Below, piece after piece: positions 25,841 to 35,119 of a stretch of DNA of 64,000 nucleotides. Position 1 is the stretch's first letter. The number at the start of each line of letters is the position of its first letter. Both the position numbers and the translations under genes were made by a program. The stretch is from Arthrobacter sp. Leaf234 (lineage in GTDB: Bacteria; Actinomycetota; Actinomycetes; Actinomycetales; Micrococcaceae): contig NZ_LMLU01000001.1 of assembly GCF_001422665.1 (NCBI RefSeq), forward strand, positions 850,797-914,796. Direction: 5' to 3'. The notes beneath the pieces were generated by a model, which saw only the letters and a program-made list of their open reading frames with translations, was not told the origin of the DNA and did not search any database.

Positions 25841-26824
25841 CTAGTACCTCACCACGGGCGTGACGGTGATGGCGTCCTCGGTGACGTTCAGGTCCGCCGT
25901 GAAGTCGAACGGCATGGCCTCGGAGACGTCGCTCACCTCACCGGAGAAGAAGTCCCGCAGCCGGGTGTCGATCCGTGCCCTCCCGCTGAGGGGGGCGAGC
26001 AGCCAGCTCCCCCCGCTCGGGGTGATCGACGCCCGGGGGTACTCCTCGATGGTCCAGGTGATGTCACCGGCGAGCCGCTTGTCGGTGGGAAAGGCGAACG
26101 GGCAGTTGCCGGGCTGGAAGACCGTCTGCTCCGCGCAGCCGTCGAGGAAGGCGTGCACCTGCTTCTCCACCGCACGTACCAGCTCGGGCGTCGGCTCCAG
26201 CGCGAGGGCGAGGGGTTGCGGGGCCTCGACGCCCGTCACGGTCGTCCGGCTTTCGGGAGCGGCGAAGTAGCGGCCCTGGTAGCGGGCGCTCACGGCACCC
26301 GGGTAGAACGTGGCCAGTGCGGCGCGGCCGCCCGGCAGGCCGACGTCGACCCCGTTCACCGCTGCCTCCACGCTGTTGAGGGCGGAGACCTCCACTGTCG
26401 GCAGGACGGTCGGCTCGAACTCCCAGACGGCGAAGAATCCCCATTCGGTGCCGGTCTGCCGGAGCGGGAACACGCTCGTCGTCTCGGCGCCGTCGAGCGT
26501 GTAGGTCACGGGTACCTCGACGCGGTCGCTGCCGCTTCCGCGTGCATCCCCCACCTCGATGTCCGTGAGGCCGGCTGTCGCTCGGCGCAGGGCGTCCCCG
26601 TCGAGCAGTGTCGGATCGGATCCCTCCGGTACCGAGGCGTGGAGGAGGCCGAGGGCCTCGCCGCCGTCGCCGTCGCGCAACGCGTCGAGGTACAGGCCCA
26701 CCTGGTGTTCGGGGCCGAAGAGCCTGCTGTTCAGGACCGCGACGGTCGTGACGAAGGCGGCACCGACGAGCATGAGACCCAGCAGCCAGGCTGCGAGCAC
26801 CTTCACGACCGGGGTTGTCTGCAC
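25841..26824 (-). CDS. Hypothetical membrane-anchored protein
   Basis: This 327-residue protein has one N-terminal membrane segment (VLAAWLLGLMLVGAAFVTTVAVL, about residues 7-30) and a large, presumably extracytoplasmic remainder. The region near 45-135 resembles the small alpha+beta modules found in actinobacterial exported proteins (DGDGGEALGLLHA, VPVTYTLDGAETTSVFPL). Two cysteines (CAEQTVFQPGNC) could form a disulfide. No enzymatic motif is visible and the family is not recognised. The GTG at 26824 is chosen because GTGGAGAG precedes it. It is convergent with the PRISE gene (21 bases apart) and follows the DUF3592-like gene closely, so the two may be co-transcribed. Confidence 0.8.
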   Translation of the reverse strand: MQTTPVVKVLAAWLLGLMLVGAAFVTTVAVLNSRLFGPEHQVGLYLDALRDGDGGEALGLLHASVPEGSDPTLLDGDALRRATAGLTDIEVGDARGSGSDRVEVPVTYTLDGAETTSVFPLRQTGTEWGFFAVWEFEPTVLPTVEVSALNSVEAAVNGVDVGLPGGRAALATFYPGAVSARYQGRYFAAPESRTTVTGVEAPQPLALALEPTPELVRAVEKQVHAFLDGCAEQTVFQPGNCPFAFPTDKRLAGDITWTIEEYPRASITPSGGSWLLAPLSGRARIDTRLRDFFSGEVSDVSEAMPFDFTADLNVTEDAITVTPVVRY

Positions 26825-26850
26825 CTCTCCACGGTACCGGGTGCGGTGAA

Positions 26851-27237
26851 TCAGGCGGGCAGGAAGCCGAGCAGGGTGCCGGTCACCGCGCACGCGAGCC
26901 CGACGACGGCGATCACCCGGGTGCCTCGGTAGGGTTCGCCGAGCGACCAGTGGGTGGGCTGTCGGACGTGGTAGTGGATGGTGACGTCCTCACCGGGCGG
27001 CGGTGCCGCGGGCATGGGCGCCTTCCGCCCGCGACCCGGGGAGCCACTGGACCAGAGCGCCTCGACGATGCGGTACCGGTGGTCGTGCCAGCGGAGGTAG
27101 GGATGCCCCTCGTACGTGAAGGTGATCGCCTGGGTCCTGGTCCAGGATCCGTAGACCAGCCGGATCACGAGGGCCGCGGCGAGCAGCCCCAGTCCCAGCG
27201 CCACCAGGCTGGAACTGACGATCTCCACCACGATCAT
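26851..27237 (-). CDS. Small two-helix membrane protein, DUF3592-like
   Basis: This 128-residue protein has a hydrophobic helix at each end (IVSSSLVALGLGLLAAALVI and VIAVVGLACAVTGTLLGFL). A soluble middle part between them holds ITFTYEGHPYLRWHDHRYRI and EDVTIHYHVRQPTHW. This two-helix arrangement with a beta-rich middle is that of the DUF3592 group, whose function is unknown. It is 26 bases upstream of the previous gene on the same strand and 40 bases downstream of the HerA-like ATPase gene, so a three-gene unit is possible. Confidence 0.72.
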   Translation of the reverse strand: MIVVEIVSSSLVALGLGLLAAALVIRLVYGSWTRTQAITFTYEGHPYLRWHDHRYRIVEALWSSGSPGRGRKAPMPAAPPPGEDVTIHYHVRQPTHWSLGEPYRGTRVIAVVGLACAVTGTLLGFLPA

Positions 27238-27277
27238 GGGCGCGCGCCCTGCACTGCGGGGATCCGGGACGCCGGCC

Positions 27278-29206
27278 TCAGTACCATTTCCGCTTGCGGT
27301 GCTTGGTGCCGAAGAGCCCGCGCGCGAGTTCCTTGCCGATCACTCCTGCGGCCTTCAGGGCGAGGTCCGCCATCTCGTTCCGGTCCGGCCCGTTGCTGCC
27401 GGAGGACCGTCCGGCGTCGTACCCGCCCGCACGGCTTCTGCTGTTGCCGCCGCGGTCCGTCCGCTCACGACCGGCACCCTGCGCACCCTCGCCCGCGTAC
27501 CCGCCGCCGTATCCACCCGCGTAGCCACCACCCGCGTAGCCGCCGCCTGCGCTGCCGCGCGCCCCGCGTCCGTCCTCGCGCGGCGAAGCGTCGTCGACGG
27601 GCCGGCGGTCCCGGTCCCGGTCGCGGGCGGGCCGGGACGGCATGCCGAGGATCTCCTCCTCGATGCGCCGCGCTTCCGCGTCCCGGTCCTCGCGGGCCGT
27701 GTCCCGCGTCGCGTCGGCGGCATCGCCCCGCGCGTTCTGCTGCTCGGATGCTCCAGGCTCACCCGGTTCTCCCGTGGTCGGTTCCGGCAAGGACGTCCCG
27801 ACCCCCGAGGAGGGGGCACCGGATGCGCCGTCCGCGCCACGGCCGGCGGGATCGGGCAGACCGCGGAGCTTCTCGTACGCGGAGTGGCTGTCGACGGACC
27901 GGCTGTAGCGGACGAGCAGCGGAGAGGCGGCGACGACGGCGGCCACCGTTCCCTCGGGTGCCCGGCCCATGACGGACTCGGGGGAGCGGAGCCGCGTCCA
28001 CGCGACGGGAGTCGGGGCGCCCCGCTCGTTCATCACCGTCACGACGGCCTCGCCGATGCCGGCGGACGTGAGGACCTCTTCGAGATCGTACGGGCTGGTG
28101 GGGAAGGTCGAGACCGTTGCGCGGAGCGCCTTCGCGTCGTCAGGTGTGAAGGCCCGCAGCGCATGCTGCACCCGGTTGGCCAGTTGTCCGAGGACCTCCG
28201 CGGGCACGTCCTTCGGCGTCTGCGTCACGAAGAAGATGCCGATCCCCTTGGACCTGATGAGCCGGACCGTGGCCTGGATCGACTCGCGGAACGCCTTCGA
28301 CGAGCCCGTGAACAGCAGGTGCGCCTCGTCGAGGAAGAACACGAGGCGTGGCTTGTCGAGATCGCCGACCTCGGGCAGCTCGGCGAACATGTCGGCGAGC
28401 AGCCACATCAGGAACGTGGAGAACAGGCGCGGCTTCTGCTGCACCGTCACAAGCTCCAGGGACGTGATGATGCCCCGCCCGTCGGTGTCCGTCCGCAGGA
28501 GGTCGGCGGTGTCGAACTCGGGTTCGCCGAAGAACGCGTCCATGCCTTGCGCCTCGAGCGTCACGAGTTCGCGGAGGATGACGCCGGCCGTCGCCTTCGA
28601 GAGGCCGCCGAGAGCCTCGAGCGCTTCCTTGCCCTCGTCCGAGGTGAGGAAACTGATCACGGCCCGGAGGTCCGCCAGGTTGTAGAGCTCCAGTCCGTTC
28701 TTGTCCGCGTAGTGGAACACGAGCTGCAGGCTGGACTCCTGCGTCTCGTTGAGGTCCATGACGCGGCTGAGCAGCAGCGGGCCGAAGGAGGAGATCGTGG
28801 CACGGACGGGAATGCCGCCACCGTCACCACCCAGGGAGAGGAATTCGACGGGGAAGCCCGTGGGCGTCCAGTCCTGCCCCACCCCGGCGGTCCGCTTCAT
28901 CAGCCGCTCCGTGGCCGTTCCCGGAGTGGTCAGTCCGGTGAGGTCGCCCTTGATGTCGGACAGGAAGACGGGCACGCCCTGCGCCGAGAGCTGTTCCGCC
29001 ATGACCTGCAGTGTGACCGTCTTGCCGGTGCCCGTGGCACCGGCGATCAACCCGTGTCGGTTCATCATGGCCAGCGGCAGGCGTACCTGCGCTCCGGCGT
29101 CGAGCACGCCGTCCACGAGGGCAGCGCCCAGGTGGAGGGTGGGCCCCTCGAAGACGTATCCGGCAGTGATGGCGGCGGACTGGGCGGCGCCGTCGTGTTC
29201 GACCAT
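27278..29206 (-). CDS. HerA-like ATPase, DUF853 family
   Basis: This 642-residue AAA+-like ATPase has Walker A GATGTGKT at 56-63 and Walker B LVFFLDEAHLLF near 270. Arginine-finger-type residues follow in LIRSKGIGIFFVTQTPKDVP. The core (residues 1-490) matches DUF853, a family of HerA/FtsK-related ATPases with nucleotide-hydrolysing activity but unclear role. Residues about 490-610 are a low-complexity linker of charged residues and Gly/Tyr repeats (GGGYAGGGYAGGYGGGYAGE). The C-terminus (MADLALKAAGVIGKELARGLFG) is conserved in the family. It starts from a leaderless promoter. Confidence 0.9.
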   Translation of the reverse strand: MVEHDGAAQSAAITAGYVFEGPTLHLGAALVDGVLDAGAQVRLPLAMMNRHGLIAGATGTGKTVTLQVMAEQLSAQGVPVFLSDIKGDLTGLTTPGTATERLMKRTAGVGQDWTPTGFPVEFLSLGGDGGGIPVRATISSFGPLLLSRVMDLNETQESSLQLVFHYADKNGLELYNLADLRAVISFLTSDEGKEALEALGGLSKATAGVILRELVTLEAQGMDAFFGEPEFDTADLLRTDTDGRGIITSLELVTVQQKPRLFSTFLMWLLADMFAELPEVGDLDKPRLVFFLDEAHLLFTGSSKAFRESIQATVRLIRSKGIGIFFVTQTPKDVPAEVLGQLANRVQHALRAFTPDDAKALRATVSTFPTSPYDLEEVLTSAGIGEAVVTVMNERGAPTPVAWTRLRSPESVMGRAPEGTVAAVVAASPLLVRYSRSVDSHSAYEKLRGLPDPAGRGADGASGAPSSGVGTSLPEPTTGEPGEPGASEQQNARGDAADATRDTAREDRDAEARRIEEEILGMPSRPARDRDRDRRPVDDASPREDGRGARGSAGGGYAGGGYAGGYGGGYAGEGAQGAGRERTDRGGNSRSRAGGYDAGRSSGSNGPDRNEMADLALKAAGVIGKELARGLFGTKHRKRKWY

Positions 29207-29212
29207 AGGGTC

Positions 29213-29218
29213 AGACTA
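29213..29218 (-). promoter_or_regulatory. Leaderless -10 element (TAGTCT on minus strand)
   Basis: TAGTCT ends seven bases before the ATG of the HerA-like gene (start at 29206). No ribosome binding site is present. Confidence 0.55.
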
Positions 29219-29221
29219 CAC

Positions 29222-29257
29222 AGCAGGACCGGCACCCCTGCGGGTGCCGGTCCTGCT
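29222..29257 (-). terminator. Terminator of the sugar ABC operon
   Basis: A 16-bp perfect stem (29222-29237 with 29242-29257) closes a four-base loop, 35 bases past the stop of the ATPase gene. Confidence 0.85.
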
Positions 29258-29292
29258 CACGGATGCTCGGGTGCGCGCCACCGCGCAGCCGG

Positions 29293-30663
29293 TCAGCCTG
29301 CGGAGTGCCTGCCCCCGGCGGCCGTGGCGCCGCCGGACCGGCCGGTACCGGCGTCGACGGGCGAGCCGCCCGCCTGCCCGGAGGGCCCACTGCCGAAGCC
29401 ACCACCGTGACCCTGGCCGTCTCCCGACTGCTGCGCGTTCGCGAGCTCCTCCGCACGCTCCTCCGAGGCCTCACGGGTGAGCTCGGCGCCCGCTTCGGCG
29501 TCGCGCGTCAGGTTCTCGCCCGTCTCGGCGTCGAACAGGTGGAGCTTACGGGTGTCGAGCCAGATCTCGGCCTCACGGCCTCCACGGATGCGGCTGGCGG
29601 CATCGAGCGTGACGACCACCTGCGGGCGCAGTTCGTCGGCGTCCATGTCCCGGGCGAGGCTGTTGAGCAGCTCCCGCATCTCGGGCGCCGGATCGAAGTT
29701 GATGTACCCGTACTGCTCGTTGCCGAGCCACTCCGTGTGCGTCAGGGTCGCGGTGAACGTGGAACCGTTGGACATCTTGTGGTCCTCGACGAGCTTCGCG
29801 TCCTCGAAGAACTCGGGACGCACGCCGACGAGCACCACCTTCTTGCCGGCTGCCTTCGCCGCCTTGTCCTCGGGGATCTGCAGGTCACCGATGGCGGTCT
29901 TCAGGGTGGTGCCCTCGAGCGTGGCCGGCAGGAAGTTCATCGACGGCGAGCCGATGAAACCCGCGACGAACAGGTTCACGGGCTGTTCGTAGAGCTCGCG
30001 GGGCGAGGCGATCTGCTGCAGTTCGCCCTTCTTGAGGACGGCCACGCGGTCGCCGAGGGTCATGGCCTCCGTCTGGTCGTGCGTCACGTAGACCGAGGTC
30101 ACCCCGAGCCGGCGCTGCATCTGCGAGATCTCCGAACGCATCTGGCCCCGGAGCTTTGCGTCCAGGTTGGAGAGTGGCTCGTCGAACAGGAACGCGTCCG
30201 CCTGCCGGACGATCGCGCGGCCCATCGCGACACGTTGCCGCTGCCCGCCCGAGAGATTCGCCGGCTTGCGCTGCAGGTGGTCGGTGAGCTCGAGTGTCGC
30301 GGCCGCCTCCGTGACCAGCTTGTCCACCTGGTCCTCGGAGTGCTTGCCCTTGGCGAGGCGCAGCGGGAAGGCGATGTTCTCGTACACGGTGAGGTGCGGG
30401 TACAGCGCGTAGTTCTGGAACACCATCGCCAGGTTGCGGTCGCGCGGCGCCTTGTCGTTGACGCGCTGCCCGTCGATCAGGAGGTCGCCGTCGGTGATGT
30501 CCTCGAGGCCCACGATCATGCGCAGCAGCGTCGACTTCCCGCAGCCCGACGGACCCACGAGGATGATGAACTCCCCGTCGGCGATGTCGATGCTCACGTC
30601 GTTGACGGCAGGGAACCCGTCGCCGTACTTCTTGACCAGGTGGTTGAGGGTGATTGAAGCCAT
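29293..30663 (-). CDS. Carbohydrate ABC transporter ATP-binding protein (MalK/UgpC/MsiK type)
   Basis: This 456-residue ATPase should power sugar uptake. Walker A is GPSGCGKST (37-45), the Q-loop MVFQNYALYPH, the signature LSGGQRQR, Walker B AFLFDEPLSNLD, and the H-loop VTHDQTEAMTL. The C-terminal MalK-type regulatory domain starts near 235 (FIGSPSMNFLPATLEG). It is about 80 residues longer than typical, with a Gly/Ser-rich tail after about 400. It lies 30 bases behind the permease genes. Such ATPases often serve several sugar transporters in actinobacteria (MsiK-like), which may apply here. Confidence 0.92.
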   Translation of the reverse strand: MASITLNHLVKKYGDGFPAVNDVSIDIADGEFIILVGPSGCGKSTLLRMIVGLEDITDGDLLIDGQRVNDKAPRDRNLAMVFQNYALYPHLTVYENIAFPLRLAKGKHSEDQVDKLVTEAAATLELTDHLQRKPANLSGGQRQRVAMGRAIVRQADAFLFDEPLSNLDAKLRGQMRSEISQMQRRLGVTSVYVTHDQTEAMTLGDRVAVLKKGELQQIASPRELYEQPVNLFVAGFIGSPSMNFLPATLEGTTLKTAIGDLQIPEDKAAKAAGKKVVLVGVRPEFFEDAKLVEDHKMSNGSTFTATLTHTEWLGNEQYGYINFDPAPEMRELLNSLARDMDADELRPQVVVTLDAASRIRGGREAEIWLDTRKLHLFDAETGENLTRDAEAGAELTREASEERAEELANAQQSGDGQGHGGGFGSGPSGQAGGSPVDAGTGRSGGATAAGGRHSAG

Positions 30664-30693
30664 GGTGCGAATCCTTTACTGAAACCGGGGGCG

Positions 30694-31542
30694 TTAGCCC
30701 TTGACGGCGCCGGAGGTCAGGCCTGAGACGATCTGGCGTTGGAAGAGCAGGACCAGGAGGACGATCGGGATGGTGACGATGATCGCCGCCGCCGAGATGG
30801 CCCCCGTCGGTGCCTCGAACTGGGAGGCTCCGGTGAAGAACGCGAGTGCCGCCGGGACCGGCCGCGCCGCCTCCGTCGACGTCAGCGAGATCCCGTACAC
30901 GAAGTCGTTCCAGGCGATGAAGAAGGCGATGATCGCCGTCGTGAACACGCCGGGTGCGGCCAGCGGGACGATGGCCTTGCGGAACGCCTGCCACGTCGTC
31001 GCGCCGTCCACCTGCGCCGCCTGCTCCAGCTCCCAAGGGATCTGCCGGAAGAACGCGGCGAGGGTCCAGATGGAGATGGGGAGCGTGAGTGACAGGTACG
31101 GGATGATGAGCCCGAGCCAGGTGTCGTAGAGGCCGATGGTCCGCCACAGGTTGAAGAGCGGCGTGACGATCGAGATGACCGGGAAGATCGAGACCGCCAG
31201 CGCGGTGGTCAGGACCAGCTTCTTGCCGGGGAAGTCCAGCCGGGCGATCGCGTAGGCGCAGAGGGTGGCGAGGACGACGGCGATGAACGTCGCGATCAGA
31301 GAGATGCCGATCGAGTTGCGGAGCGCCGAGAGGAACAGACCCTGGGCGTCGCCGACCAGGATCTGCTCGTAGTTGCTCGTGGTCGCGGCGCCCGACGACG
31401 GGAGGAACTTCCCGCTCGTCAGGTCACTGGGGCTCTTGAAGGACGTCGCCAGGATCGAGAGCACCGGGAAGAGTGCGTAGATCAGGACGAGGACGGTCAC
31501 GATGGCCCAGAGGACCTTGTTCTTCGTGCTGGAGTTCGTCAT
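30694..31542 (-). CDS. Carbohydrate ABC permease (MalG-type)
   Basis: This 282-residue inner-membrane subunit has six transmembrane helices. The ATPase-contact EAA loop reads [26 protein letters not shown]. Other family marks are the start ([27 protein letters not shown]) and the final [18 protein letters not shown]. The ATG at 31542 shares its last codon base with the stop of the upstream permease gene, and the GGAGG-like ribosome binding site lies inside that gene. It pairs with the MalF-type subunit. The substrate cannot be deduced from the permease. Confidence 0.92.
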   Translation of the reverse strand: MTNSSTKNKVLWAIVTVLVLIYALFPVLSILATSFKSPSDLTSGKFLPSSGAATTSNYEQILVGDAQGLFLSALRNSIGISLIATFIAVVLATLCAYAIARLDFPGKKLVLTTALAVSIFPVISIVTPLFNLWRTIGLYDTWLGLIIPYLSLTLPISIWTLAAFFRQIPWELEQAAQVDGATTWQAFRKAIVPLAAPGVFTTAIIAFFIAWNDFVYGISLTSTEAARPVPAALAFFTGASQFEAPTGAISAAAIIVTIPIVLLVLLFQRQIVSGLTSGAVKG

Positions 31543-32549
31543 CACTTTCCTCCCTGGGATCCGGCGAGATCCACCTTGAAGAGCTTGATCGCCACGAAGC
31601 AGATCAGCAGGACGCACAGGAAGAGGAGCACGGAGACCGCCGAACCGAGGCCGATCTCGAGCCGGCTGATGGATTGCCGGTAGGCGAGCAGGGAGAGCAC
31701 TTCCGTGCCGTACGCGCCGTTGGTCATGATGAACACGTTGTCGAAGATCCGGAAGGCATCCAGCGCCCGGAAGAGCACGGCGACCATGATCGCGGCCTTC
31801 ATGTTCGGGACGATGACCTTGCGCATCTGCTCCCACCATGTCGCACCGTCGACCTTCGCTGCCTCCGTGAGTTCGTCGGGGACCTGGGCGAGCCCCGCCA
31901 GCAGGAGCAGTGAGATGAACGGCGTGGTCTTCCAGATCTCCGAGGCCATGATGACGAACAGCGCGGTGCCGCCCTGGGCGAACCAGTTCAGGTTCTCGTC
32001 GATCCCGGGGAGCCAGGCGAACCAGGAATTGATGTAGCCGGAGTTGATGTCGAAGGCATAGAACCAGGCGAAGGCCGAGACGACGGTGATGATGCCGTAG
32101 GGAACGAGGATCGCCGTGCGCAGGAGCCCGCGGACCGATTTCAGCGCCTTGTGCATCACGAGGGCGAGCGCGAAGCCGAGGACCAGTTCGACGAGGACCG
32201 TCACCACCGTGATGAACACCGTGGTCCACAGGCCCGACCACCAGACGGGGTCGGACAGGATGACCGCGTAGTTGCCGAGGCCGATGAACTCGCGTTCACC
32301 GGGCGCCGTGAGCCGGAACTTGAAGAGACTCTCATAGATGGCCTGCAGGATCGGGTAGAGCGTCACCAGCAGCATGATGATGAACGCGGGACCGGCGAGG
32401 ATCCAGCCGAGCCGCCGTTCCGCGCGGACGCGGTCGCTGTACTGCTTCGGCGCCTTCCTGGTCTTCGTGCCCGTGTCGTCCCGGCTGAGCCGCGGGCCGG
32501 GTTCGGTCGACGACGCCGTCGTCGTCTTGGCGGGAATGGCGGAGGTCAC
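31542..32549 (-). CDS. Carbohydrate ABC permease (MalF-type)
   Basis: This 335-residue membrane subunit carries a roughly 35-residue Thr/Lys-rich cytosolic tail, then six helices starting with [30 protein letters not shown]. The EAA loop is [24 protein letters not shown]. The conserved stretch [22 protein letters not shown] places it in the maltose/trehalose-type group. The GTG at 32549 overlaps the stop of the substrate-binding gene (GTGA). It forms the heterodimeric channel with the MalG-type protein encoded next. Confidence 0.92.
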   Translation of the reverse strand: MTSAIPAKTTTASSTEPGPRLSRDDTGTKTRKAPKQYSDRVRAERRLGWILAGPAFIIMLLVTLYPILQAIYESLFKFRLTAPGEREFIGLGNYAVILSDPVWWSGLWTTVFITVVTVLVELVLGFALALVMHKALKSVRGLLRTAILVPYGIITVVSAFAWFYAFDINSGYINSWFAWLPGIDENLNWFAQGGTALFVIMASEIWKTTPFISLLLLAGLAQVPDELTEAAKVDGATWWEQMRKVIVPNMKAAIMVAVLFRALDAFRIFDNVFIMTNGAYGTEVLSLLAYRQSISRLEIGLGSAVSVLLFLCVLLICFVAIKLFKVDLAGSQGGK

Positions 32550-33865
32550 AGGAGTTGCTCCCCTCTGAGGACCGATGTGATGAAGTTGCTCGACGTCTCC
32601 GGGGTGTTCTCCGGATCGACGGCGGACGGCGGTGCCCAGGTCTGCTGGATGCCGGTGGAGACCTCGTTGTAGAACGGGGTCTGGGGACGGGGGGCTGCGA
32701 CCTGGAGGGAGTCCCTGATGGTCTCGGCCATCGGGAAGCTCTCCTCGATGCGGGGGTCCTCGTACGCCTCCGTGTTGGACGGCGGGTTGCCGTTGGTCAC
32801 GAAGTACTCGGACTGGTTCTCGACCGAGACGATGCACTGGACGGCTTCGTAGGCGAGCTCCGGGTTGTCGCTCTCCGCGCCGACGCCGAGATTGATGCCA
32901 CCGAGCGGGGGAGCGGCCTCCTGGTCCTCGGACATCCGGGGGAAGACGCCCCACCCGATGTCGTCCAGGACCGCCTGGTCCAGCGTCCCCGCCTCGACGG
33001 CCGCCGTGGTGGCCGGCCAGACGAAGGGGTAGTTGACCATGAAGGAACCGGAGTCGCCCTGGAAGGCGATGAGGGAACCGTTCTCGTCCTGGGTGGGCAG
33101 GCCTGCCCCGCCCAGTCCGTCCTTGCCGATGGTGGAGATGACGTCTGCCGCCGCCTTGCCCGCATCGGAGTCGAGCCCGAGCTCGATGGTGTCCGCGGTG
33201 GCTTCGGGATCCACGATGATGGACCCGCCCGCGGACTCGACGAGCGCGTTGACCCAGACCGTCATGGATTCCGCCTGGGCGCCCTGCACACCGAGCGACT
33301 TGTCCTGCGTCCGGGCCGCCTCCATGATCTGGTCCCAGGTGACCGGCTTGCTCATGTCGAGGCCCGCGGCCTCGGCCACGGACTTCCGGTACCACATGAT
33401 CTGGGTGTTGGCCCAGAACGGGACGGTGACGAGCTCGTCCTTCCAGGTGGCGCCGGCGAGGGCGCCCTCGACCACGTTCTCGGTGGTGCTCTGGGCGACG
33501 TCGTCCGGCACGGGGGCGAGGAAGCCCGGTTCGGCCAGTTCGGGGATGAAGGGGGGATCGAGACTCATGATGTCGAGCGAGCTGTCACCGGCGGCGAGGC
33601 GTCGTGCGAGCTGCTCGCGCTGGGAGGCGGCGTCACTCGGGAGGAGCGAGGTCTCGATGGTGTAGCGGCCGCCGGATTCTTCGCTGCACTTCTGCGCGAT
33701 GGCGGCCTGCCCGCCGGCGTCCGGGTTGATGTACCAGGTGAGCGCGTTGTCCGACTGCGCGGGCCCGCATCCGCTCATCACGAGCGTACCCATCACCATG
33801 CCCGCCACGACGGTCGCTGTGCGACGGCTGTTCACGGCACTGCGTGTTCTTCGACTTATCGGCAT
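32546..33865 (-). CDS. Sugar ABC transporter substrate-binding lipoprotein
   Basis: This 439-residue protein captures the sugar outside the cell. The N-terminus is a lipoprotein signal: RRTATVVAGMVMGTLVMSGC with the lipobox Cys near residue 33. The mature part has the cluster B binding-protein layout (SSLDIMSLDPPFIPELAEPGFLAPV, TVPFWANTQIMWYRKSVAEAAGL, PVTWDQIMEAART, SFMVNYPFVWP). The LTWYINPD start after the lipobox resembles trehalose/maltose-binding relatives (inference only). The ATG at 33865 is chosen because it places the signal peptide correctly. It is first of the four-gene sugar operon and is preceded by a palindrome at 33929-33942. Confidence 0.9.
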   Translation of the reverse strand: MPISRRTRSAVNSRRTATVVAGMVMGTLVMSGCGPAQSDNALTWYINPDAGGQAAIAQKCSEESGGRYTIETSLLPSDAASQREQLARRLAAGDSSLDIMSLDPPFIPELAEPGFLAPVPDDVAQSTTENVVEGALAGATWKDELVTVPFWANTQIMWYRKSVAEAAGLDMSKPVTWDQIMEAARTQDKSLGVQGAQAESMTVWVNALVESAGGSIIVDPEATADTIELGLDSDAGKAAADVISTIGKDGLGGAGLPTQDENGSLIAFQGDSGSFMVNYPFVWPATTAAVEAGTLDQAVLDDIGWGVFPRMSEDQEAAPPLGGINLGVGAESDNPELAYEAVQCIVSVENQSEYFVTNGNPPSNTEAYEDPRIEESFPMAETIRDSLQVAAPRPQTPFYNEVSTGIQQTWAPPSAVDPENTPETSSNFITSVLRGEQLL

Positions 33866-33928
33866 TCGTACCGAGCCTCCACATCCTCGTAGACAACCCG
33901 GCTGACGGTTCACGCGAATCGACAGCCT

Positions 33929-33942
33929 AAGCAAGCTTGCTT
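33929..33942 (-). promoter_or_regulatory. Perfect 14-bp palindrome, candidate sugar-repressor operator
   Basis: AAGCAAGCTTGCTT is self-complementary and touches a -10-like TAGGCT on the minus strand (33928-33923). It lies 64 bases before the substrate-binding gene start. Size, symmetry and position fit a LacI/GalR-type repressor site. No regulator gene is nearby. The surrounding 33866-34073 gap holds nothing else I can name. Confidence 0.5.
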
Positions 33943-34073
33943 TTTGACCCTAAGCCCTGCCGACACAAATCGCTAGGCGGGGGATCGATGATCGTGCAAC
34001 GGCTGGGGATGCCGGTGAGGCGGGATGCGCGTGCAGCGTCACCGGGAAGGCGGACGGAGGTGGTGCGCAGTCC

Positions 34074-34505
34074 TCAGGCGGGCTGTGCCGAGTTGTCGAG
34101 GGCGAAGGGGGGACGCTCCATGCCCGCGGTCACGGCTTCCGCGGGATCGGTGCCGAGGTCGACGATGGCGTTGTCCGCATCCACGTGCACCACGGTGGGC
34201 AGGAAGGAGCGCGCTTCCTCGGTGGTCATCTGCGCGTAGGTGATGAGGATGACGAGATCCCCGCGATGGACGAGGTGGGCGGCTGCACCGTTGATGCCCA
34301 GGACTCCGGAGCCGCGCTCGCCGGCGATGGTGTAGGTCTCCAATCGCGCACCGTTGGTGATGTCGACGATCGACACCAGTTCGCCGGGCAGGATGTCCGC
34401 GGCTTCCAGGAGATCGAGGTCCACGGTGACCGAGCCCACGTAGTGCAGGTCCGCGTGGGTGACGGTGGCGCGGTGGATCTTGGACTTGAACATGGTGCGA
34501 TTCAC
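34074..34505 (-). CDS. panD: Aspartate 1-decarboxylase precursor
   Basis: This 143-residue enzyme makes beta-alanine from L-aspartate for pantothenate and coenzyme A. The self-cleavage site Gly24-Ser25 lies in [10 protein letters not shown]; Ser25 becomes the pyruvoyl cofactor. Other conserved parts are the start [51 protein letters not shown]. Numbering from the first ATG puts the cleavage Ser at position 25 as in E. coli, which supports this start, and a TATCCT hexamer lies seven bases upstream. Length is normal. It is not next to other pantothenate genes. Confidence 0.96.
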   Translation of the reverse strand: MNRTMFKSKIHRATVTHADLHYVGSVTVDLDLLEAADILPGELVSIVDITNGARLETYTIAGERGSGVLGINGAAAHLVHRGDLVILITYAQMTTEEARSFLPTVVHVDADNAIVDLGTDPAEAVTAGMERPPFALDNSAQPA

Positions 34506-34511
34506 CGCTCA

Positions 34512-34517
34512 AGGATA
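34512..34517 (-). promoter_or_regulatory. Leaderless -10 element (TATCCT on minus strand)
   Basis: TATCCT ends seven bases before the panD ATG, so the mRNA probably begins at the start codon. Confidence 0.55.
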
Positions 34518-34603
34518 CTGCCGATGCCGGGCCCGGGACGGGGCGGGAAGGGTGTCCTTGCGCACACGGTGCACGTCGACGGAAGGCGTCCGTGAAGGAC
34601 GAG

Positions 34604-34674
34604 AGCGGGCGACGGGAATCGAACCCGCGTATCGAGCTTGGGAAGCTAGCGCTCTACCATTGAGCTACGCCCGC
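34604..34674 (-). tRNA. tRNA-Gly (anticodon CCC)
   Basis: The minus strand folds as a 71-base tRNA without an encoded CCA. The acceptor stem is GCGGGCG/CGCCCGC with discriminator T. The D arm is GCTCAATGGTAGAGC. The anticodon loop TTCCCAA gives anticodon CCC (complement of plus bases 34640-34642). The T arm is GCGGG-TTCGATT-CCCGT. One T-C mismatch is present in the anticodon stem (pair 28-42), so the stem is slightly weak, but the remaining arms are perfect. It decodes GGG codons. Confidence 0.95.
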
Positions 34675-34711
34675 ACGGCAGTTGAAACCGCTCCATCACC
34701 TTACAACAGTC

Positions 34712-35119
34712 TCAGGGCGGGCCGTGACCGGCGCCGTCCGTCCCCTCCGCCCGTGCCCGCTCGATGAGTTCGCGCCAGGATTCGTCGATGCGCCCCTCGC
34801 CGATGGTGACCTCGGTGTAGCCGATGGAGATGCGGTAGGTGAAGCGGTCCCGCTGCTGGCCCGGCCCGCGCTCGGAGGGGTGCGGCATCGGCGCTGCTGC
34901 GTCGACGGAGTCCGCCCCCGACGCGGCCTGCGCGCAGTCGACCAGCGGCCCGGCCCCGTCCGCGGATCCGCTGTCCGCGCGTCCGTGGTCCGTCGCCGTA
35001 CCGGCCTCCGCCTCGGCCAGGGGGAGCCAGCGTTGCTCCGCCTCCGTGCGGCTCACCTCGAGACTCCAGGTGCGCGTGAGGCCGCCGAATCCGCCGGAGC
35101 GCGTGATCTCGATCCTCAC
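34712..35119 (-). CDS. Emfourin-like protein (probable inhibitor of the adjacent M4 protease)
   Basis: This 135-residue protein begins MRIEITRSGGFGGLTRTWSLEV and ends with a conserved block YRISIGYTEVTIGEGRIDESWRELIERA. This is the pattern of emfourin, the small cytosolic inhibitor encoded with protealysin-like M4 proteases. The middle 60 residues are an Ala/Asp/Gly-rich insertion not conserved in the family. Its start codon overlaps the stop of the M4 protease gene by four bases (ATGA), so the two are coupled. No signal peptide is present, in keeping with an inhibitor acting inside the cell (family knowledge). Confidence 0.8.
   Translation of the reverse strand: MRIEITRSGGFGGLTRTWSLEVSRTEAEQRWLPLAEAEAGTATDHGRADSGSADGAGPLVDCAQAASGADSVDAAAPMPHPSERGPGQQRDRFTYRISIGYTEVTIGEGRIDESWRELIERARAEGTDGAGHGPP

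Noticed and set aside
34459-34767. Plus-strand frame with a typical GIEPAYRAWEASALPLSYAR stretch
   Set aside because: This is the common spurious translation of the reverse strand of a tRNA-Gly gene; the tRNA fold is clear.
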